Source: Clostridiales bacterium UBA5888
GTDB taxonomy: Bacteria; Bacillota; Clostridia; Oscillospirales; Oscillospiraceae
DNA: 16,781 nt
Reading direction: 5' to 3'
Assembly (NCBI GenBank): GCA_002431965.1
Contig: DJEW01000034.1
Span: forward strand, 1 to 16,781
The position numbers and the translations under genes are program-made. The notes under the pieces were generated by a model. It ran no database searches. It was not told where the DNA came from and saw nothing but the letters and a program-made list of their open reading frames with translations. Each line of letters opens with the position of its first letter. Within the stretch, counting starts at the first letter, position 1. Below, piece after piece: positions 1-7,331 of the stretch.

Positions 1-32
1 GTTTGGTTTTCAGGGTACAATCCCTTGATTAC

Positions 33-107
33 GGCCCGTTGGTCAAGTGGTCAAGACGGGGGCCTCTCACGCCCCAATCGGGAGTTCGACTCTCCCACGG
101 GTCACCA
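33..107 (+). tRNA. tRNA-Glu, anticodon CTC
   Basis: A complete cloverleaf can be folded. The acceptor stem is GGCCCGT (33-39) paired with ACGGGTC (97-103), and the 3' ACCA is encoded at 104-107. The anticodon arm is GGGGC-CTCTCAC-GCCCC, which puts CTC at the anticodon and reads GAG. The T arm carries the usual GTTCGAC loop. No promoter is visible in the 32 bases before it, so it may continue a transcript that begins outside the window. tRNA-Lys follows after 3 bases. Confidence 0.95.
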
Positions 108-110
108 TAT

Positions 111-186
111 GCACCTTTAGCTCAGCTGGTAGAGCACCTGACTCTTAATCAGGGTGTCCAGGGTTCGAGTCCCTGAAGGTGTACCA
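111..186 (+). tRNA. tRNA-Lys, anticodon CTT
   Basis: The acceptor stem GCACCTT (111-117) pairs with AAGGTGT (176-182), and ACCA is encoded at 183-186. The anticodon stem CCTGA/TCAGG encloses CTCTTAA, giving anticodon CTT, which reads AAG. It lies 3 bases after tRNA-Glu and is surely co-transcribed with it. A hairpin begins 1 base after the CCA end. Confidence 0.95.
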
Positions 187-187
187 G

Positions 188-220
188 TTTCGGAGATTGG
201 TAAATCTCCAATCTCCGAAA
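188..220. repeat. Inverted repeat after tRNA-Lys, possible terminator
   Basis: The 13-base arms TTTCGGAGATTGG (188-200) and CCAATCTCCGAAA (208-220) are perfect complements with a 7-base loop. No T run follows, so it is not a textbook intrinsic terminator. An alternative inner hairpin, GGAGATT (192-198) with AATCTCC (203-209), is mutually exclusive with the long one. It probably ends or helps process the Glu-Lys transcript before the 5S promoter. Confidence 0.6.
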
Positions 221-227
221 TTAACCC

Positions 228-256
228 TTGACAAGGGTAATTAAATAGTGTAGTAT
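228..256 (+). promoter_or_regulatory. Promoter for 5S rRNA
   Basis: A perfect -35 TTGACA (228-233) is followed by a 17-base spacer and -10 TAGTAT (251-256). Transcription should start near 263, about a dozen bases before the mature 5S end. The match to the housekeeping sigma consensus is strong, as expected for a stable-RNA promoter. Confidence 0.8.
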
Positions 257-275
257 TTGGTATGTTCCAAATGCA

Positions 276-391
<116 letters not shown>

Positions 392-393
392 AC

Positions 394-423
394 AAAGGGT
401 TTGGCGCAGACGTCAAACCCTTT
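394..423 (+). terminator. Hairpin after 5S rRNA
   Basis: AAAGGGTTTG (394-403) and CAAACCCTTT (414-423) form a perfect 10-base-pair stem with a 10-base loop. A short T-rich stretch follows (GATTTTG). It may be a partial terminator, because tRNA-Asn starts only 7 bases later with no promoter of its own. Confidence 0.6.
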
Positions 424-429
424 GATTTT

Positions 430-505
<76 letters not shown>

Positions 506-513
506 TCTAACGG

Positions 514-543
514 TATTGCCGTCACGATATCGTGACGGCAATA
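514..543. repeat. 30-base perfect palindrome between tRNA-Asn and tRNA-Met
   Basis: TATTGCCGTCACGAT (514-528) is followed at once by its exact reverse complement (529-543), so there is no unpaired loop in the primary sequence. As RNA it would fold to a long stem with a few bases opened at the tip. The following bases are TTTGTTG. It could act as a terminator or processing signal between tRNAs, or as a binding site for a dimeric protein. Confidence 0.7.
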
Positions 544-566
544 TTTGTTGAAATCACTTTTGATTT

Positions 567-642
567 GGACCGTTAGCTCAGTTGGTAGAGCAACCGGCTC
601 ATAACCGGTCGGTCCGGGGTTCGAGTCCCTGACGGTCCACCA
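567..642 (+). tRNA. tRNA-Met, anticodon CAT
   Basis: The acceptor GGACCGT (567-573) pairs with ACGGTCC (632-638), and ACCA is encoded at 639-642. The anticodon stem ACCGG/CCGGT encloses CTCATAA, giving CAT. The first pair is a normal G-C, and the three G-C pairs typical of initiator anticodon stems are absent, so elongator Met is preferred. A lysidine-modified Ile(CAU) tRNA cannot be excluded by eye. Confidence 0.88.
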
Positions 643-657
643 TATTTAACTTTATAA

Positions 658-733
658 AGGGGAATAGCTCAGCTGGTAGAGCGGCGGTCTCCAAAACCGT
701 AGGCCGAGGGTTCGAAGCCTTCTTCCCCTGCCA
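658..733 (+). tRNA. tRNA-Trp, anticodon CCA
   Basis: The acceptor AGGGGAA (658-664) pairs with TTCCCCT (723-729), followed by discriminator G and an encoded CCA (731-733). The anticodon arm GCGGT-CTCCAAA-ACCGT gives anticodon CCA. It is the last gene of the stable-RNA cluster and is followed immediately by a strong terminator. Confidence 0.95.
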
Positions 734-735
734 TG

Positions 736-765
736 AAGAGCAGACGATCTTCGTCTGCTCTTTCT
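736..765 (+). terminator. Intrinsic terminator of the tRNA cluster
   Basis: AAGAGCAGACG (736-746) pairs with CGTCTGCTCTT (752-762) around a 5-base loop and runs into a T-rich end. It starts 2 bases after the tRNA-Trp CCA. Confidence 0.85.
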
Positions 766-817
766 GTATGTATTCTTTTGCATGTTTATCTGCACGACGT
801 ACCTTGGGGGGAATTAT

Positions 818-2053
818 ATGAATAAGGGCAGGAAACTCTCGCAGCCAATGCTTTTTATAATCCTCTTCGGCATTGTCAGTCTTTTTTCGGATATGACGCA
901 TGAGGGCGCATCAAGCATACGTGGAGCGTATCTCTCGCTGCTCGGTGCCTCTGCCGCGACCATCGGCTTTATTTCCGGTCTTGGCGAGCTTATTGGCTAC
1001 TCCATGCGCTACGTTTTCGGTAAGCTGACCGACAAGACAAAGCTTTATTGGCCCATGACCATCGCGGGCTATGTGTTGGATATTGCCGCTGTGCCTTTGC
1101 TCGCGTTTGTTGGTGAGCACGGCTGGATCGCTGCGTGCGCACTGCTAATCGTACAGCGCATGGGCAAGGCGATAAAGAAGCCCGCGAAGGACACCATCAT
1201 GTCGTTTGCCGCCACGCAGGAGGGCGTTGGTAAGAGCTTTGGCCTGCAGGAGGTACTTGACCAGATCGGCGCGTTTCTCGGTCCTGTTCTCATCTATCTT
1301 GTCATGCTCTTCAAGACCGGCGGAACGACCTACAAGGTCTATTCCACCTGCTTTGCGTTTCTTGCCATCCCCGGTGTGATAACGCTCATACTTCTGATCG
1401 TCACACGCTGCAAGTTCCCCAACCCTGAGCGTTTTGAGCCGGAACCCAAAGAGTATATCCCCTTCAAAATGAAGAAGGAGTTTATCCTGTACATTGCCGG
1501 CATCAGCCTTTTCGCTTTCGGCTTTATTGACTACTCGATCATCATCATGCATATTTCACGTACATATTCCGCCCTTGCCTCGGATCTCTCGGAGACCTCA
1601 TCCCTTGTCAACTCTGGCACACTGCCCCTGCTGTACGCTGGCGCGATGCTCGTTGACGCTGTTGCGGCGCTCATCTTTGGCATGATTTACGATAAAAACG
1701 GCGTGAAGGTCCTCGTATGGTCTACGGTCATCTCCGCACCGTTTGCGGTGTTGGTGTTCGCGTTCAGCTCTGTGCCCATGCTTCTTGCCGGCATTGCGCT
1801 CTGGGGCGTCGGCATGGGCGCGCAGGAGTCCATTCTCAAGGCGGCGGTCACCAGAATGGTGCCCAAAGCGTGCCGCGCGACCGGCTACGGGATATTCGAG
1901 TTCTCGTTCGGCGCGTTCTGGTTTCTCGGCAGCTGGCTGATGGGCGTGCTGTACGACGTGAGCATCCCCGCGATGATCGCGGTGTCCGTTGCGGCGCAGC
2001 TCGCGGCAATCCCTCTGTATATCGCCTCCGCAAAGCTGAGAAGAAACGGCTGA
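818..2053 (+). CDS. MFS transporter
   Basis: A 411-residue integral membrane protein of the major facilitator superfamily, of normal length for 12 membrane helices. The N-terminal helix is followed by SLFSDMTHEGASS (21-33). The loop between helices 2 and 3 has the motif A-like GKLTDKTK (68-75), and a long central charged loop (FPNPERFEPEPKEY) separates the two six-helix halves. The substrate cannot be read from sequence; the type resembles drug or metabolite exporters. The ATG at 818 is chosen because six Gs (806-811) precede it as a ribosome site; an in-frame upstream ATG at 782 has none. No clear promoter is seen between the tRNA terminator and the gene, so a weak promoter or readthrough is likely. 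A terminator follows. Confidence 0.88.
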   Translation: MNKGRKLSQPMLFIILFGIVSLFSDMTHEGASSIRGAYLSLLGASAATIGFISGLGELIGYSMRYVFGKLTDKTKLYWPMTIAGYVLDIAAVPLLAFVGEHGWIAACALLIVQRMGKAIKKPAKDTIMSFAATQEGVGKSFGLQEVLDQIGAFLGPVLIYLVMLFKTGGTTYKVYSTCFAFLAIPGVITLILLIVTRCKFPNPERFEPEPKEYIPFKMKKEFILYIAGISLFAFGFIDYSIIIMHISRTYSALASDLSETSSLVNSGTLPLLYAGAMLVDAVAALIFGMIYDKNGVKVLVWSTVISAPFAVLVFAFSSVPMLLAGIALWGVGMGAQESILKAAVTRMVPKACRATGYGIFEFSFGAFWFLGSWLMGVLYDVSIPAMIAVSVAAQLAAIPLYIASAKLRRNG

Positions 2054-2070
2054 GATCACGCGCAATATAT

Positions 2071-2109
2071 GACCCACGGCATGCCTTATGGCTCGCCGTG
2101 GGTCGTTTC
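2071..2109 (+). terminator. Terminator after the MFS gene
   Basis: GACCCACGGC (2071-2080) and GCCGTGGGTC (2095-2104) form a perfect 10-base-pair stem, followed by GTTTC. It lies between the convergent MFS and iorB genes and may stop transcription from both sides. Confidence 0.75.
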
Positions 2110-2124
2110 TATCTGCTTTGTCGT

Positions 2125-2700
2125 TTATCGCACAGCCGCCAGACCCGCGCGATACGCCGCGAGATTAAGCTCAACGGATTTTTCCGGCACAGTGTCACGT
2201 ATCACACTCTTCCAGTCAATGCTCTCCAGCGCGAGTGCTTTTACCATTGCACCAAACATAACGATGTTCATGCATTTTGGCGTTCCGAGCGCATTGGCAA
2301 TCTCCCCCGCGCGCAGGGTATAGCACCGAAAGCTGCGTTCCATCGCCTCCATGCATCCGGCAGGGTATTCCGCGAGTCCGGCCGCGGTCACGGCGGTCGC
2401 CAGTTCATAGTCGTTTATGACGGCGGTTCCGTCCGGCATGAGAAAATCTGCATAACGCACCGCTTCCATCTTCTCAAATGCGACAAGTATGTCCGCCGCC
2501 CCTTTGCCGAATACGGGCGAGCATACCCTCTCGCCGAAGCGCACCTGAGTTGTAACGCTCCCGCCGCGCTGGCTCATCCCATGCACCTCGGACATCTTGA
2601 CGTCGTACCCCGCGTGCATAAGCCCCGCGACGAGCACCTTCGCCGTCAGTATTGTGCCCTGACCGCCGACGCCTGCCAAAAGAACACTCGTGGTCTGCAT
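2125..2700 (-). CDS. iorB: Indolepyruvate:ferredoxin oxidoreductase, beta subunit
   Basis: A 191-residue protein, the usual size for IorB, the gamma-type domain of 2-oxoacid:ferredoxin oxidoreductases. It carries the N-terminal nucleotide-fold motif GVGGQGT (10-16) and the conserved EVHGMSQRGGSV (about 38-49). With IorA it converts aryl pyruvates from aromatic amino acids to arylacetyl-CoA and CO2 while reducing ferredoxin, in the cytoplasm. The start is firm: AAAGGAGG lies 8 bases before the ATG, inside the 3' end of iorA, and only 3 bases separate the iorA stop from this ATG, so translation is probably coupled. Confidence 0.95.
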   Translation of the reverse strand: MQTTSVLLAGVGGQGTILTAKVLVAGLMHAGYDVKMSEVHGMSQRGGSVTTQVRFGERVCSPVFGKGAADILVAFEKMEAVRYADFLMPDGTAVINDYELATAVTAAGLAEYPAGCMEAMERSFRCYTLRAGEIANALGTPKCMNIVMFGAMVKALALESIDWKSVIRDTVPEKSVELNLAAYRAGLAAVR

Positions 2701-2703
2701 AGC

Positions 2704-4452
2704 TCAATCCTCCTTTCGGCTTAAGGCATGCACAGGGCATACCTGTGCGCAAACAGTACAGCCTGTGCAGAGCGCAGCGTCGATATACGACTTGCCGTTT
2801 CGAAGCTGCACTGCCGGGCAGCCGACCGCCAGACACTTTTTGCAGCCGATGCACTTTTCGCCGTCCACAACGCACTTCCCGCGCTCGTGTTTGGCGCGCT
2901 TGATGAGAAGGCATTCCCGCCGCGCGATAACTGCGGCGCGCGTCCTGCTTTCTGTGGCGTCACGCAGTGCCTTATCCATCGCCGCAAGGTCGTTCGGGTC
3001 AACAATGATGATGTTTTCAAAGCCGACACCGCGCAGTATATCCTCTATCCTTACTGCTGCTGCGACCTCGCCCATGAGGTTGAACCCGGTGCCGGGGTTG
3101 TCCTGATGCCCGGTCATGGCGGTGATATGATTGTCGAGCACGACCGGGATCATTCCGGCATTGTTGTATATTATCTCGACGGCGCCCGTTATGCCGCTGT
3201 GGAAAAAAGTCGAGTCGCCCACAACGCCGAATACGGGGCGCTTCTGACCGCTGAGAGAAAATGCGCGCGCCATGCCCGCGCCGACTGTGAAGCCGCCGCC
3301 CATACATACGCAGGTGTCCGATGCGTTAAGAGGCGGCGCTGCCCCGAGAGTGTAACAGCCGATGTCGCCCGTGACAACGGCGTTTTTAATTTTTGACACG
3401 CAGTAGAAAAAGCCGCGGTGCGGGCAGCCGGGGCATAGTGCCGGCGGGCGCGCGACAGCCTTCACGCCGACGTCCCGCGTTTCCGGCTTCACGCCGAAAA
3501 CCATCTCGCGCAGAAGCTCCGGGTTCAGCTCATACATCGGACTGACAACGCTCTTGCCGATGCAGTCGATGCCCGCGGCGCGTATCTCCGTCTCCATAAA
3601 GCCGTCGAGCTCTTCAATGACATAGAGCGTCTCGACCTTAGCTGCAAATTCGCGGATGAGCTGCATTGGCAGCGGATATGTAAGCCCCAGCTTGAGGAAC
3701 GATGTGTCCTCAGGGAATGCCTCCCGGGCGTATTCATAAGCGACCGACGCGCTGATAACGCCGAGCCTGCCGCCGCGCAGTTCCATTTTGTTGAGCGGAG
3801 AGCGGTTGGAGTAGTCTGCGAGACGCTGCATATTCCTCTCGACCTTTGCACGGTTTGCATAGGCACGAGCCGGAGTGCACACAAATTTCTGCGCATTCTT
3901 TTTGTATGGCGCAATATCATGCTCCTCGCGCTCACCCGGCTCCACTATGCTCTTCGAGTGCGAAACGCGCGTCGTCGTGCGGAAAAGAACGGGCGTGTCA
4001 AACTCCTCGGAGATGCGGTACGCCTCGCGCATGAAGTCCTTGCACTCCTGCGAATCGGACGGCTCTATAAGCGCGATCTTGGCGTGCTTGGCGTACCAGC
4101 GGTTATCCTGCTCGTTCTGAGATGAATGGCAGCTGGGGTCATCAGCTGTGACGATGACAAAGCCGCCGTTAACGCCGAGATACGCAGCTGTGAAGACAGG
4201 GTCGGCGGCGACGTTCAGCCCGACGTGCTTCATTGCGCACAGTGTCCGCGCCCCCGCGATACACGCGCCGTAAGCAACCTCAACAGCGACTTTCTCGTTC
4301 GGCGCCCACTCGCAGTATATTTTGTCCCTGTATTGAGGAAGATTCTCGAAAATTTCAGTGCTGGGCGTGCCGGGGTATGCCGCGCAGACTGTCACGCCCG
4401 CCTCATAAGCGCCGCGCGCTATGGCTTCATTGCCGCTCATAAGCTGCTTCAA
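2704..4452 (-). CDS. iorA: Indolepyruvate:ferredoxin oxidoreductase, alpha subunit
   Basis: A 582-residue thiamine-diphosphate enzyme subunit. The N-terminus SGNEAIARGAYEAGV and AAYPGTPSTE (24-33) match the pyrimidine-binding domain. The diphosphate-binding domain carries GDS (412-414) with a following NN and the LDNHITAMTGHQDNPGTG segment. The C-terminus is a two-cluster ferredoxin: CX2CX2CX4CP (534, 537, 540, 545) and CX2CX2CX3CP (562, 565, 568, 572). A TTG start at 4452 is chosen because it gives the family-typical beginning MKQLMSGNEAIARG and has AAGGAG 9 bases upstream. A longer reading frame to 4521 would include the promoter. It is transcribed with iorB and supports amino-acid fermentation. 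Its own promoter is at 4493-4521. Confidence 0.95.
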   Translation of the reverse strand: MKQLMSGNEAIARGAYEAGVTVCAAYPGTPSTEIFENLPQYRDKIYCEWAPNEKVAVEVAYGACIAGARTLCAMKHVGLNVAADPVFTAAYLGVNGGFVIVTADDPSCHSSQNEQDNRWYAKHAKIALIEPSDSQECKDFMREAYRISEEFDTPVLFRTTTRVSHSKSIVEPGEREEHDIAPYKKNAQKFVCTPARAYANRAKVERNMQRLADYSNRSPLNKMELRGGRLGVISASVAYEYAREAFPEDTSFLKLGLTYPLPMQLIREFAAKVETLYVIEELDGFMETEIRAAGIDCIGKSVVSPMYELNPELLREMVFGVKPETRDVGVKAVARPPALCPGCPHRGFFYCVSKIKNAVVTGDIGCYTLGAAPPLNASDTCVCMGGGFTVGAGMARAFSLSGQKRPVFGVVGDSTFFHSGITGAVEIIYNNAGMIPVVLDNHITAMTGHQDNPGTGFNLMGEVAAAVRIEDILRGVGFENIIIVDPNDLAAMDKALRDATESRTRAAVIARRECLLIKRAKHERGKCVVDGEKCIGCKKCLAVGCPAVQLRNGKSYIDAALCTGCTVCAQVCPVHALSRKED

Positions 4453-4492
4453 TGCATCAAGCTCCTTTCGGCAGAGGTATATTACCAAATAT

Positions 4493-4521
4493 ATAATATT
4501 ACATAAGCGAAAAAAATGCAA
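4493..4521 (-). promoter_or_regulatory. Promoter for iorAB
   Basis: On the minus strand, -35 TTGCAT (4521-4516), a 17-base spacer and -10 TATTAT (4498-4493). The predicted start near 4486 leaves a leader of about 35 bases before the TTG. An overlapping alternative is TTGATT with an 18-base spacer to TAATAT. Confidence 0.6.
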
Positions 4522-4592
4522 TCAAAATACGGTGCATTGTGGATGGAATCGGCCTAGCAGCTCAAAAATCCGCAGAATCGGGAAAAACACAC

Positions 4593-4621
4593 TTGACAAG
4601 CACCTCATCAGATGCTATTAT
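4593..4621 (+). promoter_or_regulatory. Promoter for tRNA-Leu
   Basis: A perfect -35 TTGACA (4593-4598), a 17-base spacer and -10 TATTAT (4616-4621), 19 bases before the mature tRNA. It is arranged divergently from the iorAB promoter about 70 bases away. Confidence 0.85.
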
Positions 4622-4640
4622 AGTCAAGCGTTCCAAAGAT

Positions 4641-4728
4641 GCGCGAGTGGTGGAATTGGCAGACTCGCTAGATTCAGGTTCTAGTGCTCACTCCGGGCGT
4701 GCGGGTTCAAGTCCCGCCTCGCGCACCA
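4641..4728 (+). tRNA. tRNA-Leu, anticodon CAG
   Basis: A class II tRNA with a long variable arm. The acceptor GCGCGAG (4641-4647) pairs with CTCGCGC (4718-4724), and ACCA is encoded at 4725-4728. The anticodon stem CTAGA/TCTAG encloses TTCAGGT, giving CAG, which reads CUG. The variable arm lies between this stem and the GCGGG-TTCAAGT-CCCGC T arm. It is a self-contained unit with promoter and terminator. Confidence 0.95.
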
Positions 4729-4733
4729 AAGAG

Positions 4734-4770
4734 AAAAGCTGTGAAATTGTTCGAATTTCACAGCTTTTTT
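4734..4770 (+). terminator. Intrinsic terminator of tRNA-Leu
   Basis: AAAAGCTGTGAAATT (4734-4748) pairs with AATTTCACAGCTTTT around a 5-base loop and ends in six Ts (4765-4770). Confidence 0.92.
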
Positions 4771-4889
4771 GCTATATTTGCGCAAAATGCAACTTATACA
4801 GCACATCTTGAAAAATCAGGCACATAGCTTTCATGTCAGACAGTCAAAAAACTACGATTAGAAGCCAGATAAGAGAGCAGCGGGGGAGC

Positions 4890-5034
4890 TTGAGGGGGCA
4901 AGACCCGCCTCAAATCGGATAAACCGCCGTCGAAAGCCTTGATACATCAAGGCTTTCGGTGACAGCATTTTGAAAGCGTTCAAAATGCTCGGCGGAAAGC
5001 GCGGTCAAAAAAGTCCTGTGAGGACTTTTTTGAC
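4890..5034. repeat. Array of four adjacent hairpins, unknown function
   Basis: The 325-base gap between tRNA-Leu and the lipid kinase has no credible gene. It contains four successive hairpins: TTGAGG/CCTCAA (4890-4895, 4908-4913, with an imperfect inner stem); CGAAAGCCTTGAT/ATCAAGGCTTTCG (4931-4943, 4946-4958); AGCATTTTGAA/TTCAAAATGCT (4964-4974, 4979-4989); and GTCAAAAAAGTCCT/AGGACTTTTTTGAC (5004-5017, 5021-5034). CCGCC (4924-4928) can pair with GGCGG (4991-4995), enclosing the two middle hairpins as a three-way junction. The last hairpin has a run of six Ts on both strands and can terminate either way. This may be a structured RNA or a small dispersed extragenic element; the sequence alone does not decide. 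Confidence 0.65.
5004..5034 (-). terminator. Terminator of the methyltransferase-lipid kinase transcript
   Basis: On the minus strand, AGTCCT-CAC-AGGACT is followed by six Ts, 20 bases after the lipid kinase stop. Because the repeat is symmetrical it should work on the plus strand too. It is the last hairpin of the four-hairpin array. Confidence 0.75.
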
Positions 5035-5053
5035 AAGCTGGCATGAAAGCGGT

Positions 5054-5971
5054 CTATTTCTCAAAAAACTTCATCCCGCGTGGGACGATGAGCCTTGCCG
5101 CACCGGGGACAACGCTTATCTGCGCCCGGCGGCTGTAAAGCGCTTCGCCGTCGATATTGATCACCTCATCATCGTCAAAGCCGATCTCTATCGAAGAGCC
5201 CTTCAGATGCGTTATGAGACGCGGAGGAAGCTCGTCCGCCATGCCCTTTGCATACTTGCCGATGAGCGCGGCAAACGTGAAGATGTTGACGCGGCGCACG
5301 ATGTAAAAATCAAGCTCGCCGTCGTCCGGGCGTGCCGTGAGACTTGGGTTGAAGCCGCCGCCATAGAAGCGCCCGTTGCATACGCACACCAGCGCATGCA
5401 TACCCTCTTCGTAGAAATCACCGCACTTTATGTACATATTGCGATTGATGCCTTTGAACATATTCACCACTGCCGACACAACGTAGCCTGCCGCGCCGCC
5501 GATGATCGGCAGATGGCTGTACTCGTGCACGGATGTGCCGATGCGCGCATCAATGCCGACGGAGCAGATATTGCTGCACCAGCGTCCGTTGCAGTCTATG
5601 AGGTCGATTGGGCGCTCCTCGCCTTCCAGCAATGCGTCAAGATCGCGGTAGAGCTCCGCCTCGTCGCCGAACATGCGGCAGAAATCGTTGCCTGTGCCGG
5701 TGGGGAACGGGCAGATGGCGACATTGGGCAGCTGCGCTGCTCCGCAGACGCACTCGTTGAACGTGCCGTCGCCGCCGCAGGCGTAGACACGGATATGCTC
5801 ACCGGAGGCGGCCTCCGCGAGGATCTTGCCTGTTGCGTCCATCGGGGCGCGCGTGACGTATATCTCAAACTCGCCGCCGCGCTCGGCAAACGCCCTCTCT
5901 ACCTTTGCGCGCACCTCCCGCGTGTGGTCTTTTCCGCCCGCGACCGGGTTGACGATGAAAAGATGCTTCAT
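5054..5971 (-). CDS. Diacylglycerol kinase / YegS-family lipid kinase
   Basis: A 305-residue cytoplasmic or membrane-associated kinase of the DAGK catalytic family. It begins MKHLFIVNPVAGG, the classical first strand and loop, and has the nucleotide-binding GGDGT (66-70, in GGDGTFNE) and PTGTGNDF (90-97). The C-terminal beta-rich domain includes RPDDGELDFYIV. Members phosphorylate diacylglycerol or related lipids, in Firmicutes often for phospholipid or lipoteichoic acid turnover. The exact substrate is not readable. The start at 5971 is set by AAAGGAG 7 bases upstream; the open frame extends to 6133 but that part overlaps the methyltransferase. It lies 20 bases after the methyltransferase stop, so the two are probably one transcript. 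Confidence 0.9.
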   Translation of the reverse strand: MKHLFIVNPVAGGKDHTREVRAKVERAFAERGGEFEIYVTRAPMDATGKILAEAASGEHIRVYACGGDGTFNECVCGAAQLPNVAICPFPTGTGNDFCRMFGDEAELYRDLDALLEGEERPIDLIDCNGRWCSNICSVGIDARIGTSVHEYSHLPIIGGAAGYVVSAVVNMFKGINRNMYIKCGDFYEEGMHALVCVCNGRFYGGGFNPSLTARPDDGELDFYIVRRVNIFTFAALIGKYAKGMADELPPRLITHLKGSSIEIGFDDDEVINIDGEALYSRRAQISVVPGAARLIVPRGMKFFEK

Positions 5972-5991
5972 GATTCTGCTCCTTTGGGGGT

Positions 5992-7104
5992 TTATTTGAA
6001 GTACATAAAAAGATCGCATTTTATCATGCCGTTGTAGAGCTTGCGCTTTTTGTCGGCGGTCTTGCCGAAGCAGCGCTCGAATTCCGTATGCGAGGAGAGA
6101 AGATACAGCTGCCAATTCCTGGTTTTGCGCCACGCCGTGCCGAACGCGCGGTACAGTGCCTCCGCCTGCTCCTTTTCCATGATGCGCTCGCCGTAGGGCG
6201 GGTTGGTGACGATAACGCCGCGGTCGGTCTTGCGATCGAACGCCGCGGCATCCGCGACCTCGAAGCGCACAGTATCGCCCACACCCGCGCGCTCCGCGTT
6301 TTCCCGCGCGATGGCGATGGCTTTCGGGTCAATGTCCGACCCGATGATGTTATATTCTCCGTGAAATTCCTTCGCCCGCGCCGTCTCGCGCGCGTCGCGC
6401 CATACGGCGGGGTCGATCATGCGCCAGCTCTGCGCGGCGAAGCTTCTGTGAAGCCCAGGGGCGATATTGCGCGCGATGAGCGCCGCCTCGATGGGAATAG
6501 TGCCGCTGCCGCAGAACGGATCACAGAAATCGTCCCGGCCGCGGTAGCGCGAAAGCTTGACCATTGCCGCCGCCATTGTTTCCTTCAGAGGGGCGGCGTT
6601 GTGCGCCGGGCGGTAGCCGCGCTTGTGCAGCCCCTCGCCGGAGGTGTCCAGACACACGGAGACGTTATCCTTCATTATTGAAAACTGCACCTGATAGGTC
6701 TCCGCGCTTTCGGGAAACCAATCGATCCCGTACACGCCGCGCAGCCGCTCAACGATAGCCTTTTTAATAATCTTCTGGCAGTCGGACACGGAAAAGAGCG
6801 CGGAATTTAGACTGTACCCCTTGACGGGGAATGCCCCATCGCGCGGGATGATGTCTTCCCAGCGGATGGCTTTGACGCCCTGGAAAAGCTCCTCAAACGT
6901 CACGGCGTTGAAGCGCCCCAGCTCCACAAGCACACGCTCGCCCACGCGCAGATTGACATTCGCGCACGCGATGGCACTCTCGCTGCCGGTAAAATAAACC
7001 CGCCCGTTCTCACTGGCAACATCCGCCATGCCGAGGCGTTTAAGCTCGTCGGCGATAGGCGCTTCCAGCCCCAGAAGGCAGGGAACACACAGCTTGAAAT
7101 CCAT
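5992..7104 (-). CDS. THUMP-domain class I SAM-dependent RNA methyltransferase (RlmL/YpsC-like)
   Basis: A 370-residue protein with an N-terminal ferredoxin-like/THUMP RNA-binding half (about 1-155) and a C-terminal UPF0020 Rossmann methyltransferase half. The cofactor site is DPFCGSGTIPIEAAL (195-209) and the catalytic motif is NPPYGERI (301-308), typical of N2-guanine or exocyclic-amine methylation. The family includes E. coli RlmL (23S rRNA m2G2445) and B. subtilis YpsC, often mislabelled as a DNA methylase. The length fits the Gram-positive form, which lacks the extra C-terminal RlmK domain. The ATG at 7104 has GAGGT 7 bases upstream. First gene of a likely two-gene transcript with the lipid kinase. 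Confidence 0.92.
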   Translation of the reverse strand: MDFKLCVPCLLGLEAPIADELKRLGMADVASENGRVYFTGSESAIACANVNLRVGERVLVELGRFNAVTFEELFQGVKAIRWEDIIPRDGAFPVKGYSLNSALFSVSDCQKIIKKAIVERLRGVYGIDWFPESAETYQVQFSIMKDNVSVCLDTSGEGLHKRGYRPAHNAAPLKETMAAAMVKLSRYRGRDDFCDPFCGSGTIPIEAALIARNIAPGLHRSFAAQSWRMIDPAVWRDARETARAKEFHGEYNIIGSDIDPKAIAIARENAERAGVGDTVRFEVADAAAFDRKTDRGVIVTNPPYGERIMEKEQAEALYRAFGTAWRKTRNWQLYLLSSHTEFERCFGKTADKKRKLYNGMIKCDLFMYFK

Positions 7105-7134
7105 TATAATACCTCTTATTTAATGCTTCGATAT

Positions 7135-7163
7135 AATATACATCAAAAAATTTAAGCTGTAAA
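7135..7163 (-). promoter_or_regulatory. Promoter for the methyltransferase-lipid kinase pair
   Basis: On the minus strand, -35 TTTACA (7163-7158), a 17-base spacer and -10 TATATT (7140-7135), about 30 bases before the ATG. The 355-base gap 7105-7459 holds this promoter and the plus-strand promoter at 7332-7360. The middle of the gap (about 7165-7330) shows nothing I can name. Confidence 0.55.
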
Positions 7164-7331
7164 CGTCTGCAAAGCGAATTTGCGGGAAAAAGTAAAAGTT
7201 CATGTTTTGTTAAAATACTGAAATAGAAGTCGAATCGGACAGGAGAAGCAAGGTGCGGTTGACATAAAGTGAATTTGACCAAAATTTTACGCAGCAGGGA
7301 AAGAAAATGTGGATTTTTTGTGAATTGCCTA

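Noticed and set aside
1717..2724. A 335-codon plus-strand open frame across the MFS end and iorB
   Set aside because: It overlaps the MFS gene in another frame, crosses a terminator and is antisense to iorB. Its composition is Arg/His-rich, as in shadow frames.
4970..6037. A 355-codon plus-strand open frame
   Set aside because: It begins inside the hairpin array and runs opposite the lipid kinase, whose GGDGT and PTGTGN motifs show the true strand.
5992..7104. Annotation as an adenine-specific DNA methylase or restriction-modification gene
   Set aside because: NPPY is shared with DNA methylases, but the THUMP-type N-terminal half and the DPFCGSGT layout indicate an RlmL/YpsC RNA methyltransferase, and no restriction gene is nearby.
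7259..7287. Possible promoter TTGACA with AAATTT 17 bases later
   Set aside because: The -10 is poor, and the TTGAAT/TATATT pair at 7332-7360 is nearer the gene and better matched.
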